From NCBI GenBank assembly GCA_030685235.1, contig MU839083.1, positions 682,001 through 746,000 of the forward strand: a stretch of DNA of 64,000 nt, in the 5' to 3' direction. The stretch comes from Copromyces sp. CBS 386.78. Taxonomy: Eukaryota > Ascomycota > Sordariomycetes > Sordariales > Sordariaceae. Shown piece by piece: positions 38,151 through 49,447 of the stretch. Position numbers and translations under genes: made by a program. The notes beneath the pieces are model-generated. The model saw only the letters and a list, made by a program, of their open reading frames with translations. It searched no databases and was not told the origin of the DNA. Every line of letters begins with the position of its first letter. Within the stretch, counting starts at the first letter, position 1.

Positions 38151-39111
38151 GTTGGCTGCTGCAGTTGATTTCCTTGTTAGTCGGGTTGCATTGGTGTCAA
38201 GGTTTTTTCGTTGCTCTTTCGGGTCGGTCGGGAAATGGGACTATACCTAGCATTTACGGCTTAATAAAAAGCTGTTGAAGAACAATGAAACGTTGATCCA
38301 ATGTACTGCCAAGAGTATCTTGTTTCGAGTGCAAATGTGAGGTGATGTGAACGTGAAGATCCTTCTCTTGGCATGGATTTGATGGACAGTTCTTGACAAT
38401 TAAGTGAGCACGACGTGCTCAAGCGTTCCTCGGGATTTCTGCGTTAGGGTGCTGTTCCCTGACCAAATGAATACACGGTCAACTGATATCCTTCAATGAA
38501 GCATGCTTTGGAGCTACCTGTTGCCTGTTCTGCCGTGCCGATAGAATCTGTTTGTCTTTGATCTATCAAGTCTTCCATAGCTTCCCACCTCGCATCTATA
38601 CCTGTGCTGGTCCTGTCCTCCGTTATGCTATACCTCCTCAATACTACAGACTGTTCAATGGGTTCAATGGATTCAACGTACGCCTCCTCATCTTCCTTCA
38701 GTCGTCTTTGAAGTCCTCACGGTATACACGGATGTTGTTGAATCTGCCATATCACGGCCTCACAGCCAGCCCGACTCTTGATTGGTTGATACCGCCCCAC
38801 CCTTAGCCAATGTCAGATCCACTATTCCTAATTGGTTTCCAGCTACTGCAGGTTACATCATCGGACACCTTCGTTCGTTCGTTCAGTCGCATCCCAAGGC
38901 ACACAGCCCACCTGACTGATCTGATTGTCATCGTCGTCGTCCCTGCCGCGCATTCCTGAACCAACACATAATGATGGTCTGAACTCTTCCCTGACCCTTA
39001 CTCAGTTCTTTCTAGTTGCTTCTTTTTCTCGAAATTCAACGAATATCTGCGAAGACCAATAAAGCTAATACCTAGCTCTTTCTCTCTCTCGGATACCAGA
39101 CGCCCGCTGGA
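38151..39111. other. Intergenic, promoter of the 39.3-kb gene
   Basis: Pyrimidine-rich tracts, such as CTTTCTCTCTCTC at about 39078–39090, lie just before the next gene. No other feature seen. Confidence 0.5.
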
Positions 39112-39270
39112 TTGTTTATCTCTCGATCAACATCTTCTACGCTTCTTCGATTTCAACGACCTGCTCAAAGATTCCTCGCACTCCCGCTCTTGCGTACCGC
39201 CATCACAAATATCGCATCAACTACTCTTCCGACTACTACCAAGCGCACCCTCTCCACAACATCGTCAAAA
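39112..39270 (+). other. AUG-less in-frame N-terminal extension resembling a mitochondrial presequence
   Basis: The reading frame of the next gene stays open upstream of its first ATG (39271) back to a TAG at 39073. The 53 extra codons from TTG 39112 read as a typical matrix-targeting peptide: rich in Ser, Thr, Arg, Leu and Ala, no acidic residue, many Arg (SRSTSSTLLRFQRPAQRF… to KRTLSTTSSK). No ATG is present in this stretch. Candidate near-cognate starts are TTG 39112, ACG 39100 and ATC 39118. Alternatively an upstream exon could be spliced to an AG at 39075 or 39099. Non-AUG start is an inference. Confidence 0.5.
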
Positions 39271-39906
39271 ATGGCCTCAGACGATTCCTACATGGCCTTC
39301 CTCAACAAAGCCAACGAGGATCCCTCTGTTGGCTACCCGCGCGACCGTCCCGACCCGGCTACGCAGAAAGTCGGCCGAAACGGGTTCAAGACGCGTGACG
39401 AGGGAGTCTCACTTCCCTCGCCGATCGCCAAGCTCCTGGATAAGGGGGATAGGTTCTATGTCAGCGATGCGGATGAGCCATTTGAGGGGGTTGCTTTGAA
39501 GTTCGGGGAGGAGAGTTTGCCTGATGAGGGTAAGTCTTTTCTTGCCTTGTGTGAAGTGGTTGGCAGTGGGAGTGGAAGAGGGACGACGAAAGAACACGAA
39601 ACGAAGAGGATAAAAGGAGGAAGAACCCATGCTGACCATAACGAAACAAAAACAGAAACATTCGCCTCTCTAATCAACCACCCCTCCCCCGCCGACGCCG
39701 AGATCGAGATCTGGGACCCCGTGGACTGGGATCGCAACGGACAGTATACCGATTTGATCGATGCGGTGACGGAGGCGAGCGAGGGACGGGATGTGAGGGT
39801 GTACCGGGTTGTCAAGGACAGCGTGCGGGTGGAGTATTGGGTTGTTAGCGTGAGTGCTGATGGGAAGTTGTTGGTTGGTGTTAGGGCTTTGGCTGTTGAA
39901 AGCTAG
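39271..39906 (+). CDS. Small conserved-looking protein, function unknown
   Basis: Exons 39271–39529 and 39656–39906 (126-nt intron, GTAAGT…CAG) give 169 residues starting MASDDSYMAFLNKANEDPS. The start has a good context (AAAATGGC). The core reads RFYVSDADEPFEGVALKFGEESLPDEETFASLI, then DPVDWDRNGQYTDLIDAV and VRVYRVVKDSVRVEYWVVS. The segment around SDADEPFE vaguely recalls NuiA-type nuclease-inhibitor proteins, but I cannot confirm this. The intron has a length divisible by three and no stop, so retention would insert 42 Lys/Glu/Gly-rich residues rather than break the protein. The upstream frame encodes a possible mitochondrial presequence, so this may be the cytosolic form of a dual-targeted protein. 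Confidence 0.78.
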   Translation: MASDDSYMAFLNKANEDPSVGYPRDRPDPATQKVGRNGFKTRDEGVSLPSPIAKLLDKGDRFYVSDADEPFEGVALKFGEESLPDEGKSFLALCEVVGSGSGRGTTKEHETKRIKGGRTHADHNETKTETFASLINHPSPADAEIEIWDPVDWDRNGQYTDLIDAVTEASEGRDVRVYRVVKDSVRVEYWVVSVSADGKLLVGVRALAVES

Positions 39907-41190
39907 ACGAGCCGAGGGGAGACTGAAGGGGAAGGGAAAGATGGGATAACGGATTACGGAAGGATGATGGAGTTATGGAGGTCTGAGGATGCGGATGAAA
40001 CGAGAGATGTTATGACGACGATACCACGGTTGAATGAGCCAGTTTTCTTTTATTCATTTTTTCTTACTTATCTTGATGTCGTATGTCTTTGCCTCCGAAG
40101 TTTGAACAAGCCAATAAAGCTACCCAGAATTTCTTCCGAAGTAAGGTCTCGTCCTGATACTCTCAGTCATCAATATCCCGGGCAGGATGGACACAGTTCA
40201 TGCACACGATCCATACGCTATCCCTCTTGTGCTCGGGTAATTCCTTGGCTTTCAGTTTTTCCTTCTTGTCCACGCTCGTCACGAAAGATGGGAGCGTAAT
40301 GTTGACCGAGTGATGCTGCTAAGTGGCTAAAAAAAGGGCTGTCAGCTTTATCAGTGCTAATATTAAAGAAGGGAGGTATCCTACAAAGCCACAGGAACGT
40401 GGAAATATTCTGGTTCAGTGGCCAGACCGTCGTTATGGGAAGTCCCGGCGCTGGCCAAAGGAACAGCAAGAAAAAGGAAGACCCGCAAGGCAAAGGACAG
40501 GCGGCATGTACCGGAAACACCACCAGATCTTTCCACAGATGCACATTTCTTTGGATATGTATTTTGAGTAATTTGTCGTGAGCGAGAAGGTAGTCAAGCG
40601 GGAAGTTAGTTTTAGAATGGTCAGTGCCTTGCTCGCCTTTCGTTCACAGTCTGGTCTATCTGTGATCAGCCTTACACATTCCACGTTTCCATCGTCTGCA
40701 AGTTCTCCAGGTCGTGGCCATTGCTTGTGCAAGCTGAGTGAGCTATTTGTACGATTCTTCTCGGTTATTCTCTTTGGCTTGAGGTTGCTCGCTTGTTGAT
40801 GCTCATACCTTACAACGAAGAGGACGATGGGTTAACTCAAGTCGTGGCCATGTCCCGTTCCAAGTTTTCGATGTCCAACTCTCATTTTGATCGTAGCTCA
40901 GCATTATAAGTAGTTTATCTCAGAACTCAGACCTCCCTTCTTCGTTCGGCTATGGTTAGGTATTGTATTGTAAGGTACGTACCTGTCGGCTGTTGGTTCT
41001 CAAATAAAAGTGGGTCCATCAGCTGCCAGGTCCTGCATCCCTGTAAGGTCCCTATAAAATACAGCGCCTGAAAAAGCAAAGAGGTCTGAGCACTGAGATA
41101 ATAAGTAGTATGCATTTTACCTGTGTTGCCGGAGAAAGAAAGGTCCAAGTTAGTTCTCCCAAGAAGGGGGGCATCACTCCTGAAATAAGC
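39907..41190. other. Intergenic
   Basis: 3' region of the small gene followed by sequence without a supportable gene; open frames are short and overlapping. Confidence 0.5.
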
Positions 41191-41205
41191 AAAAAGAAAA
41201 CAAAC
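41191..41205 (-). terminator. Pol III terminator of tRNA-Gly (minus)
   Basis: Minus strand after the tRNA reads GTTTGTTTTCTTTTTGC, with T4 and T5 runs. Confidence 0.75.
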
Positions 41206-41288
41206 TGCGCAGTCCGGGGTTCGAACCCGGGTCACTCGTTATCTTGTGTATTGGGAAACGAGCGTGTTAACCACTACACTAACCGCGC
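41206..41288 (-). tRNA. tRNA-Gly (anticodon CCC) with 11-nt intron
   Basis: The minus-strand sequence folds as a complete tRNA: acceptor GCGCGGT/ACTGCGC with discriminator A, D-stem GTGT/ACAC, anticodon stem CTCGT/ACGAG, and T-arm CCGGG-TTCGAAC-CCCGG. The anticodon CCC is at 41255–41253. The 11-nt intron (41241–41251, ATACACAAGAT) follows position 37, the canonical site. It is nearly identical in exon sequence to the tRNA at 53022, differing by one fewer T in the D-loop. Confidence 0.95.
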
Positions 41289-42070
41289 TTTTTTTGCTCG
41301 GTTTGCTTGTTGAATGAGTGGTCGAGAAGATTGGATAATAAGGAGCATGTGTGAAAGTTCAGGGAAGGTACGGCAAGAGCAAGAGGTGCTGTTTGTTGTC
41401 CGGCGTCGGCTGACGTGGGTTGCCGATGAGGAAGGAAGGAGGGAAGGAAGGTATGACACTTGGGATTTAACAAGTAAGGAGCTCATGGACGTGAATGACA
41501 AAGTGCCTTATGGGCTGTATCAAACAAAGATGAACTTATACCCAGCGTTCCACCTGGTGAGCCCACAAACCTACAAGACTGGGTAGGTTGTGGTTACAGG
41601 TTGAGTGCTCGTAGATCATCTATTGTGCAGTGCATGTACGTTGAGATGCCGATTTGATTACCTGCTTTTTATCTTCCTTCAACAGGGGGTCATAACCGAG
41701 CATGCAGGACAGTCAGTGATTGAGACGATACGAAGTACTTTTGATACACAAGTATCTAAACAGAGAAACATGAAGATAAACGCTAGGAGGAGGTGTCCTG
41801 TCAAGAACACCAGTAAATGAAAATGGATCAAGGTAAAACATGCCCAAGAAGTTGACTCGAGGTCTCACGCCGACAGAATTTCCAGGGAATTCTTGTGACT
41901 CTTGATCTGTTCGTACATCAGAATATGATTCATATGTCAGGTACGCCATCTATATACGCTTTTAAACATGCCACCTTCTACGAACCTTTCCGTGCCATTA
42001 CATTTTTAAGCGACCAGCGCCAGTACATATCCATTCCTCTCTCATAATATTCATACATATCGTCCTTCCT
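41289..42070. other. Intergenic
   Basis: 5' flank of the minus-strand tRNA and 3' region of the dehydrogenase gene. No further feature seen. Confidence 0.5.
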
Positions 42071-43226
42071 TTATTGCCCCTTCTTCTCAACACTACCAGC
42101 CGCCGCCCCCCTATTCCTCCCCACAAACGTCTTCATAGACGTGTCAACCTGCGCCAACCTTCTTGCAATCTTCTGCAACCCGACGGGCAAGACGTTATAC
42201 CAATCAATCCACCTCGCATACAGCGGCATGCCAATCTGTGTGCTCAGCCCGCCATCAATAGCCGCAATCACCTCCTTGGCCACGTCCACCGGCTCGACCA
42301 CGGGTGCAAAGAAGCTGTTGGGCGTCTGCACCCCGTAGAACAGCGGTGTACTCAGCTGGCCGGGCGTGACCAGGACGGTGCGGATGTTGGGGTGAGACTG
42401 CGCCAGCTCGGCCGTCAGGGAGCGGTGCAGGGCCGAGACGCCGGCCTTGGCGGCCGCGTAGTCGGAGAGCTGGGCGGCGGCGACGGTGCCGATGACGGAG
42501 GAGATGGTGACGATGGTGCCGCCTGTCTCCGAAGAGGCCATGAGAGGGAGGAAGGTCTTGATGGTGTAGAAGTGGGAGAGAAGGTTGGTGGTGAGGGAGC
42601 GGTCGATTTCGTCGAGGCTGAGGTCGAGGAGACGCTTGCCGAGGACGATGGCGGCGTTGTTGATGAGGATCGTGGGGGTTCCGAGCTGTTTGGGGTTAGT
42701 TGTCAATGCCAGAGAAATGAACGAGACGGGGCGGACTGGAACGGTAAAGACTTACATCTCTCTCAATATCCTTCGCGACCTTTGCAACCTGCGCCTTATC
42801 AGACACATCGCACTTGTAGAACGTCACGCCCCTCGCCTCCCCATTGTCCATCTCCTTGACGTCCAGCACGGCCACGGTAGCACCGCGCATCCCGTACACC
42901 TCGGCAATCAACAGGCCCAGCCCGCTGGCACCGCCCGTAATCACAATGACCTCGTCGCTGAGGTCTACCTCGCGTGGCAAACCGTAGGCGATCCGGTTGT
43001 TGATGGTTATGAAGATCCAGCTGAGGGTGATTATGGAAGCCCATGCGATGGAAATCAACATCGGTGGCGCGTCCCAGAACATGTTCTGAGCCCGGAAGCA
43101 GAGCGGGATGATCCAGGCGATAAAGGGGTGGAAGAAACTCGTCTTGAGGACCTTGACGAGGAGGTCGATGGATAGGGGCGCGAACCAGGAGTCGCGTTGG
43201 GGCGGCATTGCGTATGGCGACGACAT
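42071..43226 (-). CDS. Membrane-associated short-chain dehydrogenase/reductase (17-beta-HSD11/13-like)
   Basis: Minus-strand exons 43226–42756 and 42685–42071 (70-nt intron) give 361 residues. A hydrophobic N-terminal region with one or two membrane helices (about residues 30–80, including LISIAWASIITLSWIFITI) precedes a classical SDR Rossmann domain. It has the cofactor loop TGGASGLG at 97–104, VLDVKEMD with Asp at about 118, NNAA at 166–169, the catalytic Ser in ISSVIG and the YAAAK Tyr/Lys pair at 233/237. An N-terminal anchor plus this SDR core is typical of lipid-droplet or ER enzymes of the 17-beta-HSD11/RetSDR2 group, acting on lipid or steroid-like alcohols with NAD(P). Substrate is unknown. 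It is divergent from the inositol-type transporter. Confidence 0.9.
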
Positions 43227-44361
43227 TTTGTCTGTCTGTGATTCGGCGAACCACCGGGAGTCGATTGGGTTGTTGTTGGTTTTGGTTCGTATATGTCAGA
43301 AACGAGAGGAATTGATTATGTTGGTCTACAAAACTTGTTGGTTGTTAGTCAAAAGGTGTACGAGGATAGATTTGTGCCGAGCCGAGGTACAGTGACGTAC
43401 GTGGTGATGATGCTGTTGTTGTTGTCGTCGTTGTGGTGAGCGCAACAGCAATTGAGGTCCGATTAAGCTCGAGTTAAGGTAATGAAAGTTCAAGCGAGAT
43501 TAAAGATCAGTACAAGTATGTGGAAATCTGGTGAGCATCATGCAGATAGCTTCTTTTTGAGAAGACGAAGCGGAGGACGGGCAGATGGGATGACATCGCC
43601 GAGGGGCCAACAAGGTGTTCCAATTTCTTATGTCACGCCAGCGCCCAGAGCTTTGAAACGCTAGAAACACACGGCCGCCCAAGCGCTGGACCCCTGCACG
43701 GGGGCGCCCTGGCACGTTTCAACGGAGCCGCTGTGACTTCCCTGCAGATCGTGCCTGGTGCAACGAATCAGTGGCTCGAAACAGCGACCTTCCCCTCTGC
43801 GGCTTGGGGTCACCTCAGGCTCCTCAGCACGCCGTCGGTAGTGTAAAGGTACCGGACCTCCGACTACTGTACCTATTGATACTGGTTTGATTGTTAGCGC
43901 GGTTCAAACCCCATATTTTCTTATAGGGGAGTTTACAACGCAGGACAGGTCTATCTACGCTATCTGATTGGCTGAAATCGCCTGATCTCAAGGTGACCGC
44001 AACTCCCTCACACACACTCCTTATATCGCCAGCGGTGGACCCGACCAGAATCACCCAAATCACCAGTATCAATCATCCCCACCTTCTATAATGGGTAAAG
44101 TTAGAGGGCATTCACAGCGCACTTGCAGGGCATTTGGAGGGCATTTGCAGCAGTCTGCCCTGTCTAAAACTCACAATGTACCGCGCTAGCAATCAAACCA
44201 GTCCTAGGGTGTACATCATCAATATCGCTTGCCAACACATCATCATCTTTCAGCCTTACCGCACCCCATACTACTAGACCTCTGTTGTTACTTGCGACTG
44301 AGGAAGTTCCACCTGAACACATCGAGTTCCATGACATGAACAGCAGCAACGCCACGGCATC
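43227..44361. other. Divergent promoter region between SDR and transporter genes
   Basis: 1.1 kb between two gene starts. It contains an imperfect repeat of GAGGGCATT/CAGGGCATT at about 44105–44150, the latter 200 nt before the transporter ATG. A stretch at 43836–43900 holds box-B-like GGTTCAAACCCC but does not fold as a tRNA. Confidence 0.5.
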
Positions 44362-46131
44362 ATGACAGACAACCCAGAGGAGCCCTTGATCGCCAACCCC
44401 CAGTCGACGGAGGGGGGCCAACATGATGACAACCATGATGTCGAACACGCGCATGAATCCCGAGGAGGAAAACAGCACATATCACCACCAGGACTCTTCA
44501 TCTGGCTACTTACCTTTTCCGCCGGAATTAGCGGTCTCCTATTCGGCTGTACGTTACCCGTTACCTGAACCTCCCGCCCCTGTCGAACATGACACACACA
44601 CACACAAGACTAACACAAGTTCCCCCTACCCAGACGACACAGGCGTAATAAGCGCCACCCTCGTATCCATCGGCACCTCCCTCTCGCACCGCCCGCTAAC
44701 CTCGCTCGACAAATCCGTCATCACCTCGTGCACCTCCCTCTTCGCCCTTTTGGTCTTACCCTTCGCCTCCTCGCTCGCCGACGACCGGGGCCGCAAGCGC
44801 GTCGTCCTCTTTGCCGACACGCTCTTCATCATCGGCGCCCTCTGCCAGGCGGCCAGCCGCACCGTCGAGGTGATGGTCGTCGGCCGCTCGGTCGTCGGCG
44901 TGGCCATCGGCGCCGCCAGCTTCGTCACGCCGCTGTACATTGCCGAACTGGCGCCCGCGACGCACCGCGGACGATTGGTGACGATGAACATTGTGTTTAT
45001 CACGTTGGGCCAGGTGGTGGCGTATGTGGTGGGCTGGATATTCGGGACGTATGGGAGCCCGGAGACGACGGGGTGGAGGTGGATGGTCGGGCTGGGTGCG
45101 GTGCCGGCGGTTGTCCAGGTGGTTATCCTGTTGTGGATGCCTGAGAGCCCGAGGTGGTTGGTGAAAGAGGGAAGGTCGGAGGAGGCGAGGGAGGTGATTG
45201 CGAGGATTGCGGCGGGGGATGATGCGCTGGATCCGTCGACAAGGAGGGAGGTGGATGCTGTCTTGAAGAATATCGAGATTGAGGTGAGGGAGGAGGCTAT
45301 GGCTACGAGAATTGGCGGCGCCGGGAATGGGCATGGGAATGCGGTGAATGCGTGGATGGAGGCTATGCGGGACCTGTTTAGGGTCAGGAGGAACAGGCGG
45401 GCGTTGGCTATTGCCTGTCTCCTCCAGGGACTTCAGCAATTGTGCGGATTTGTGAGTACACCCGGGCTACGACCGTGACACTGTGCATCCTTGCGTGATG
45501 GGTTGTTCTAACGTGATTACTTCTCTAGAACTCACTGATGTACTTCTCGGCCACGATATTCACGATGGTCGGATTTTCGGAACCGACTTTGACCTCGCTC
45601 GTTGTGGCAGTCACCAACTTTGCTTTCACCCTGGTTGCCTTAGTGCTGATCGACCGGGTGGGAAGGAGACGGATTCTACTCTGGTCTCTTCCATTTATGA
45701 TGGCAGGTCTGGTGCTTGCCGGCTACGGCTTCTCATTCATCGAGCTCCCGGATTCACAGATCAGCTCGCCCACGACAACGGGGGGCCAGGGCGGAGCAGC
45801 TATCATCTTGGCAAGCATCATGATCTACGTGGCTGGCTACGCCATCGGACTGGGCAATGTGCCGTGGATGCAGAGCGAGCTCTTCTCGCTGAATGTGCGG
45901 TCGGTGGGCAGTGGTGTTGCAACGGCGACCAACTGGAGCGCCAACTTTGTGGTTGGGCTGACGTTCCTGCCGCTGATGGAGGCCTTGTCGCCGTCTTGGA
46001 CGTTTGTCCTGTACGCGGTGATTTGCGCGGTTGGGTATGGCCTGATTTGGAGGGTATACCCTGAAACCGCGGGGCTGAGCTTGGAAGATGCGGCGACCCT
46101 TCTAGAAGCGGATGACTGGGGGGTGCGGTAA
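44362..46131 (+). CDS. Sugar-porter family transporter, myo-inositol transporter type
   Basis: Exons 44362–44548, 44634–45451 and 45529–46131 give 535 residues. Intron 1 (85 nt) carries a short CA repeat. The protein has an acidic N-terminal tail and twelve predicted membrane helices, with the sugar-porter signatures: GYDTGVISA after helix 1, LADDRGRKRVVLFADT between helices 2 and 3, PESPRWLVKEGR after helix 6, LQGLQQLCGFNSLMYFSATIF in helix 7 (QQLCGFNS in place of the glucose-transporter QQxxGxN) and DRVGRRRILLW. This pattern matches fungal ITR1-like myo-inositol/H+ symporters at the plasma membrane. The exact substrate is inferred from family resemblance. The closing motif (YPETAGLSLEDA) is also usual for the group. 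Confidence 0.92.
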
Positions 46132-49100
46132 GGGGTTGCATTCAGCGTGTACATACCACGGTACTTGAAGCTTGGCCAAGACTCGCCCCTATTTGTTTTG
46201 TTTACTTTTACGAAGACTTCAGCGAAGCGTGCGGTGCAAGATAACTCGAGATAAGTACAATCTTATCTTCAACTATATCAGAGATTTCGATTGAACACGG
46301 CGGCGTTTGTTGAGCGAATGACAGCAGTCGAATTAACGGTGAGGCTAGTCTGATGGGGATTTTTTTCTGTCAATTTCCCATTCAGCTCATCCACCGGGGA
46401 TGGCGATGGTATCATTGATGAAAGTTCTTTTGTTAGTATTGTACGCCTCGGCTATTCACGGCAATTGGCGGATGTGTAGCCGAAGCTGAAAACCTGAGCC
46501 CGGATCCTTGCCAAGAAAAGTGGGAAGCCGCCCACGCAAGACGCACATGGCAGTGGAAAATTTTAAAGTTCAGGTCAGCAAGCTCCGTGCAAAATAAAGA
46601 GAGAAAAAAAAAAAAAAAAAAGAAGCCCCCAGACAAGCGAAGACTTTGAAAGTCCCATGAGCCTAACGGTTGCAGTCCAAACAGAGACGGAGCCACCCGT
46701 CGTTGGGCTGCATATTACCCTTGGCACTTGGCACCCGCCGTGGCACCTTCGTTTTGCATCTTCTCGTCGCATTTCGTTGCATCTCCCGTCCTTCCGGACA
46801 AGGAGTGGGTGCAGTGATCCGAGTGGGTTCCGGCGGCCAAGCGCCGGCCTATTCCGCTCTTGCTTCAGAGCCATGCTCACCGATAGATTTGGATGCTCCA
46901 TGCAACCATCACCGGCTTCCAACCCGGCCGGCGTCTTGCAATGGATTTACCGTGGAGTGCACCACCGCAACCGGTGGGCTGGAATGCGTGGATTCGCGGC
47001 CAAAGAGAATTTTATGTCCACAGGGAAGACCCCCGGGTGGACTATGCTCAGCCTAAAAAGGGGAATGATGTGAAAAAGATGGTAAGCAAAAGTCCAACAA
47101 CGCCAACGCATTACCCATTGTGACTGTCAATCTGTGATCACCGTTTATTATCTGGGGAAGTTTGTGAAGTAAGAGTGGTGATGATACCAGGCAGCGATCG
47201 TGACAAGACAAGACAAGACGGGACGGGACATGGCACTTGACCAGTCCCGATATCAATGTCCTAACAAAGCCACAACCGCACTCTTGGGTGAGGTGTCACC
47301 ACTTCAACAGCGACCGTTTCATCAGCCCTTTGACGTAATTCTGCAGCATTGGTAGTGTACACTATATGTTAAATGCTGTCGGGTTTTGTTCAAGATCCCG
47401 CATCATCGGCTTCCGGGATCTCCAACATTCCCGTCGCCAAACCCCAAACGGGGAATCCTTACTGGCCCGATTGGCAATTGTCTCATGACACCATACAGCA
47501 TGAAGGCTGACAAATCCAAAAGCGGGTCATACACTCAACAGAGACTCATCTGGACGTCTTCAACCGACACTCCACGGCGGGTTCAGTTTGCACGCCACGG
47601 GAACAACGGGGAAATATTGTTCGGTTGTGCACACGTGTACTCGTGCGCTCGCAACAATGGAAAACTTCACAATACGAGCATCAGTATCACCGCCGGTGAC
47701 AGAACAAAACACCATTTACTGCAGCCCGAGTTTTCTCGTCAAGCACGAGCATTACCTCGAATAAATGGTTGGCCCTACCGTCACAGCACACCCCTGGAAA
47801 AGCTAATGTCCCATTCCGCCATTCCACGCTGCGGTCTGGCTTACCAAAGTGGTCCCGATGCGGTCCCGATGGGTGGCCGGTGGGCTTTACATATCTTGAC
47901 TGGAATCCCCGGACTTCACCTGGACTCGAGCTGGATCATGTCGTACGAAGCTTGTGTTGGACTCCACCGGTTGCTCTCTGCACGGTTGGTCGTGATCAAT
48001 CATTCCCCAATTGCTGCCCCATTGTGGAGTTTGGGCGAGGAGAAACAGTGAAGATCTTTTTCTTCTTCGCGGGTGCTTTGCTGCACTGTTGGGGCTTTTT
48101 TCTGGTGGGAGTTGGGGCCTGACACCGCCATTCATTCGAGGGGTTGACAGAATCCATGTTCCGGGCGTCCCATCAGCGCATCGCGGAGATGAAGGTTGGA
48201 GAGGCTCCAGTGCTGCTCCAGTCGACGATCGCAAGACGGCCGGGGGCGATTTATGCTGGATGCAGCCACGGCATGCGGAGCGACGGAGTCCCGTCTTCCC
48301 GTCTTTTGCGCTTTCCCAACACTGCACTGGTGCCCCCCGCCGCCACTGCCACTCTCTTATTTGTTTTATTTTTTTGGCCATCGATCCATCCATCTGCAAC
48401 AGAACAATGTCGAAGAAGCTGAAGAAGAAGAAAGTTGCATTGAGCATTGACGCCAGATCTTGCCGGCGGGTTTCAATCGAGCCTCATAGTGTAGCCTCGC
48501 ACCAGTTCATCCCATTTCCTGCAGCAAATCTTACTTTTCTTTGAACGTGAGGGTTGGCAGGGTCGGGATGCCGGCCAACCGCGGCTTCTTCTCTGGCAGC
48601 TGGGATCACTGTATCATTCCTGCGGATGGTTCCCTGTACTGTAGCACCCGGACTGCAGCATCAACCGAAGAACCGCCCGGGCGCCAGTCACGGGTGTGTT
48701 GCGCCACAGAAACCGGCGTTAGGGACAGAGGCGAGTGCCGAGTCCCGGGCCCCTTTCATAAGGTACCTACCACACAGCACCCACCACCCGTTCCGAATGC
48801 CTCAGGTCTGCAAAATCTCTGAAAGGCCAGGCTCCAGTTTGTGGAAACTGTGGGCACCGTTGGCCTGGCTGAGGATCTATCCTGTAGCAGAAACCCCTGT
48901 TCCCTGCTTGTCCTTGCCAGGAGGCCCAAGAAGAAGAAGAAAAAGGTACTACCACCTTATGTACATACCGGTATGGCGCCAGAGAAGGTCCCCTTTGAGT
49001 GCTTCGAGTGGTGCACGTCATTCATTATTTATACGGCAAGGGATCCCCTCTCCCCTTCCTCTCCTTCCCCGGATGAACGACTTTTTGGGATTATTTCCTT

Positions 49101-49447
49101 TCTAGTCTGTAGTTGAACCCTGACTTTTTTCTTCGCTTCATCTACACTACACCACCCCTTCCCCCCATCAGGTTCCAGTTTAGGAATAAAAAGTTATACA
49201 AGTCTGTTGGCTTGTTGATCGACTATCGTCCCGAGCCGAGGTCCATCATCAGGTCCCCAGTCTACTATTCCGTTTTGCTGTGTGTCTTGTGTGTGTACAA
49301 AGAACAAAAAGTACATTAATCAACTCATACCATTCTGCCACCTGCCTATCATATCATATATAGGTTAGGTATTGGCATCAACCCGGTCCCCCAGCAACCG
49401 ATCAACTACCTCCCACAACACCCACACCAATACACACCAGAGTCACC
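46132..49447. other. Intergenic, 3.3 kb
   Basis: Contains an A-run at about 46604–46621 and G/T-rich and C/T-rich tracts. Frames at 47386–48051 (plus) and 47887–48447 (minus) overlap and have no domain or coding-like composition. The last few hundred bases are probably the drug-transporter leader. Confidence 0.5.

Larger units (their letters stand above)
41180..41465 (-). repeat. Copy M of an inverted tRNA-Gly duplication
   Basis: On the minus strand about 180 nt upstream of the tRNA align with the sequence upstream of the tRNA at 53.0 kb. Shared blocks in the same order include CCTTCCTTCCTCAT, GGCAACCCAC, ACCTTCCCT and ATTCAACAAGCAA. The two differ by both substitutions and gaps. Homology continues through the tRNA and about 20 nt beyond it, and fades outside. 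Confidence 0.8.

Noticed and set aside
37244..38278. 344-codon frame across the end of rpl3
   Set aside because: Reads through the last intron; the spliced product ends with the correct uL3 C-terminus.
43836..43905. tRNA-like words (GGTAGTGTAAAGGT and GGTTCAAACCCC)
   Set aside because: Box-A and box-B-like spacing, but no acceptor pairing or anticodon stem could be drawn.
47386..48447. Overlapping frames of 221 (plus) and 186 (minus) codons
   Set aside because: No domain, conflicting strands, no codon bias like the neighbouring real genes.
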